From Prevotellaceae bacterium (GTDB taxonomy: Bacteria > Bacteroidota > Bacteroidia > Bacteroidales > Bacteroidaceae), in contig QAML01000078.1 in assembly GCA_003150315.1 (NCBI GenBank), forward strand, positions 76,822 through 133,126: a stretch of DNA of 56,305 nt, read 5' to 3'. Positions within the stretch are counted from its first letter, which is position 1; each line of letters begins with the position of its first letter. Position numbers and translations under genes: made by a program. The notes below the pieces were generated by a model, which saw nothing but the letters and a program-made list of their open reading frames with translations, ran no database searches and was not told where the DNA came from. Shown piece after piece: positions 54,677 to 56,305 of this stretch.

Positions 54677-55453
54677 TTAATAATCATATTTCAGATGACG
54701 CACCGTGCGCCCGTCATTCTTTATAAGTTTGAGTGCAGCAATTCCGAAAGCCACATGTTCCGGCGCAAAGTCCTTAGTAACCTTTTCATCGCTCTCCATT
54801 GTTTTCACGCCTTCGGGAATCATAGGATTATCACTCACGAGCAGCAAAGCCCCTGTGGGAATATGGTTATAGAATCCGCAACTGAAAAGCGTGGCAGTCT
54901 CCATATCCACAGCCATGGCGCGGGTTTTCAACAAATAATCCTTGAACTTTCCGTCATGTTCCCACACACGCCTGTTCGTAGTATATACAGTGCCCGTCCA
55001 ATAATCGTGGTTGGCATCGCGCAAAGAAGTGGAAACCGCCCTTTGAAGCATAAAAGCAGGAAGAGCCGGGATTTCCGGCGGGAAATAATCGTTGCTTGTA
55101 CCCTCACCTCTTATTCCTGCAAGCGGAAGAATGTAACTCCCTAATCTTGCTTTGTCGGAAATTCCGCCGCATTTGCCCAAAAACAAACAAGCAGCCGGTT
55201 TCACGGCACTCAGCAGGTCCATGACGAGAGCGGCATTGGGACTTCCCATTCCGAAATTCACAATGGTTATCCCGTCAGCCACAGCTGTGCGCATATTTGC
55301 ACCATAGCCCACGGCTTCCACCCCACACTGTTCACAAAACAAGTCAACATAATTGTTGAAATTCGTCAACAGTACATAAGGAGTGAAATCTTCGAGAGGT
55401 CTGTGAGTATATCTCACAAGCCAATTGCCCACTATTTCCTCGCGAGTTTTCAT
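54677..55453 (-). CDS. amn: AMP nucleosidase (short Bacteroidota form)
   Basis: Hydrolyses AMP to adenine and ribose 5-phosphate; a nucleoside-phosphorylase fold. NFGMGSPNAALVMDLL gives the phosphate region. MAVDMETATLFS carries the ribose-contacting Glu, and LVSDNPMIPEG has the purine-contacting Asp. 258 residues from ATG 55453 (MKTREEIVGNW); eight further codons to 55477 are possible but less like the family. It lacks the N-terminal regulatory domain of the longer E. coli enzyme. Confidence 0.85.
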   Translation of the reverse strand: MKTREEIVGNWLVRYTHRPLEDFTPYVLLTNFNNYVDLFCEQCGVEAVGYGANMRTAVADGITIVNFGMGSPNAALVMDLLSAVKPAACLFLGKCGGISDKARLGSYILPLAGIRGEGTSNDYFPPEIPALPAFMLQRAVSTSLRDANHDYWTGTVYTTNRRVWEHDGKFKDYLLKTRAMAVDMETATLFSCGFYNHIPTGALLLVSDNPMIPEGVKTMESDEKVTKDFAPEHVAFGIAALKLIKNDGRTVRHLKYDY

Positions 55454-55478
55454 TATAATTCCTAAATTTGCACTCATC

Positions 55479-55511
55479 GGCGCAATGCGCCAAAGAATAA
55501 TTGCAAAAATA
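55479..55511 (-). promoter_or_regulatory. Promoter and small palindrome upstream of amn
   Basis: TATTTTTGC on the minus strand (55511-55503) is a -7 box. Downstream of it, GGCGCA-A-TGCGCC (55479-55491) is a perfect 6-bp-arm palindrome in the expected leader, a possible operator or leader hairpin. Confidence 0.5.
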
Positions 55512-55515
55512 GCAA

Positions 55516-55971
55516 ATGTTTGCGTTAAACCTGCCAGTTGCCGACATAAAAATAAGCCAAAGCCAAGGCAAGCCCACTGTTTACGACTTCCTTCGCCGCC
55601 GTTACGTAGCTCTCACCCCCGAAGAATGGGTGCGCCAACAGTTCACCCGTTTCCTCACCGACCACAAGGGCTACCCCGCAGCCCTAATGGGAAACGAAAT
55701 GGAGCTTACCGCCAACGGCAAAAAGCGACGTTGCGACAGCGTGGTCTTCAACGCCAAGGGCGCCCCCCTCTTAATCATAGAATACAAAGCTCCCTCCATA
55801 AGCATAACCCAAAAAGTTTTCGAGCAACTAAGCTCCTACAACATCATACTCCACACAAAATATCTCATAGCCACAAACGGCATGAACCATTACTGTTGTC
55901 GTGTGGACTACGAAGCAAAGTCTTTTAGTTTTTTGCGGGATATTCCTAATTATCAAGAGCTTGAACAATAA
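55516..55971 (+). CDS. Stand-alone type I restriction HsdR N-terminal-domain protein
   Basis: 151 residues corresponding to the HSDR_N endonuclease domain alone (PF13588-like), without the helicase or any HsdM/HsdS partner nearby. PD-(D/E)XK residues are visible: Glu61 or Glu63 in GNEMELT, Asp74 in RRCDSVVF, and Glu89 with Lys91 in LIIEYKAP. Bacteroidota often keep such a solo gene beside holA and amn, which suggests a housekeeping DNA or RNA role rather than phage restriction. Its activity is unknown. Confidence 0.8.
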   Translation: MFALNLPVADIKISQSQGKPTVYDFLRRRYVALTPEEWVRQQFTRFLTDHKGYPAALMGNEMELTANGKKRRCDSVVFNAKGAPLLIIEYKAPSISITQKVFEQLSSYNIILHTKYLIATNGMNHYCCRVDYEAKSFSFLRDIPNYQELEQ

Positions 55972-56242
55972 ACGCAAACCACACCCGTAAAGAAATACAC
56001 AAACATAATTCACACATTATTAGACATTCCCGTTCTCTTTTCCTCACGCTTCAGCATTATATATCCGACAATTTCTCCCCTGTTTATCATTCAAAACCGC
56101 ACACCTCAAACCGTCGAAACCTTCCCTCTTCTGCCCCGGATTTTTCTAAATACATGCAAACAGGCATGAGATTTGAGCGGTAAATTTCTTGTTTTTGGAA
56201 ACAGGGAACGTGTTCTTTTTTCATGCGGATTAGCACACAGGA

Positions 56243-56305
56243 AAAAACACATGGCTTATCGCAAAAAATACAAGGCACTTATTTTAAAATAAGTGCCTTG
56301 TATTT
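56243..56305 (+). repeat. Intergenic 21-bp-unit repeat, copy 13 (cut by window end)
   Basis: A degenerate outer unit (AAAACACATGGCTTATCGC) and then a perfect 40-bp palindrome that ends exactly at the last base (56266-56305). The tail is outside the window. The 55972-56242 sequence before it holds nothing recognised. Confidence 0.93.

Noticed and set aside
1..56305. CRISPR array made of the 21-bp units
   Set aside because: Units are adjacent with no unique spacers, copies are dispersed, and there are no cas genes.

Overview
The window reads as a Bacteroidota (order Bacteroidales) chromosome. The evidence is the -7 promoter element TAnnTTTG upstream of many genes, often with TTTG about 19-20 bases further upstream. 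It is also the gene content: serine palmitoyltransferase, a BspA-type leucine-rich-repeat protein, a DUF4290-murA-rimM-dxr-rseP block, short AMP nucleosidase, and a galM / glucose-galactose transporter / galK operon. Family and genus cannot be resolved from the sequence alone. No rRNA, tRNA, CRISPR array, integrase or transposase gene is visible.

Layout. 0.2-3.6 kb: a TSCPD protein convergent with a GH43 enzyme and DNA primase. 3.9-6.4 kb: a two-gene polysaccharide pair (flippase, glycosyltransferase). 7.0-9.3 kb: divergent serine palmitoyltransferase and a lipid kinase, pointing to sphingolipid metabolism. 9.8-16.5 kb: rlmN, then pdxA followed by a tight five-gene module (nucleotidyltransferase, ATP-grasp protein, CDP-alcohol phosphotransferase, LPG-synthase-type membrane protein, HAD protein). 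17.1-21.6 kb (minus): yceD-rpmF-fabH-era-der-lipoprotein. 21.7-23.8 kb: DedA, two small proteins, acyltransferase 3. 24.3-27.9 kb: galactose operon. 28-30.2 kb: a membrane-anchored PD-(D/E)XK-like protein convergent with a secreted TPR protein. 30.7-36.3 kb: tsaB-DUF4290-murA-rimM-dxr-rseP. 36.9-40.2 kb: serC-serA-DUF1015. 40.3-42.6 kb: a secreted alpha-galactosidase-like enzyme. 43.1-45.6 kb: transketolase-rpiB. 46.1-48.0 kb: phoH-purC. 48.5-50.3 kb: BspA-like protein and a LolA-like protein. 50.4-53.6 kb: a gene-poor stretch with a single XRE regulator. 53.6-56.0 kb: holA and AMP nucleosidase, divergent from a stand-alone HsdR N-terminal-domain protein.

The most striking feature is a family of 13 intergenic repeats of up to about 130 bp. 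Each is built from about 21-bp units (core ATACAAGGCAC..ATTTTAAA), usually with the last unit inverted to give a 40-bp palindrome, plus a conserved distal tail ending near CAACAACTTACAAAA that gives the repeat a direction. Every gene-free gap over 300 bp except one (52386-53597) holds exactly one copy; none lies inside a gene or an operon. Both window ends lie within copies, the right end exactly at the palindrome edge, as expected if a contig broke at a repeat. Several copies sit next to a separate conventional terminator, so termination alone does not explain them.

Other points worth a look: the 12.1-16.5 kb lipid- or glycan-headgroup module with a shifted CDP-alcohol phosphotransferase motif; MurA with Asp in place of the fosfomycin-target Cys; a PD-(D/E)XK-like protein that seems to lack one catalytic Asp; terminator-like hairpins within operons; a decayed 84-bp tandem repeat; and a perfect 25-bp-arm inverted repeat beside holA.
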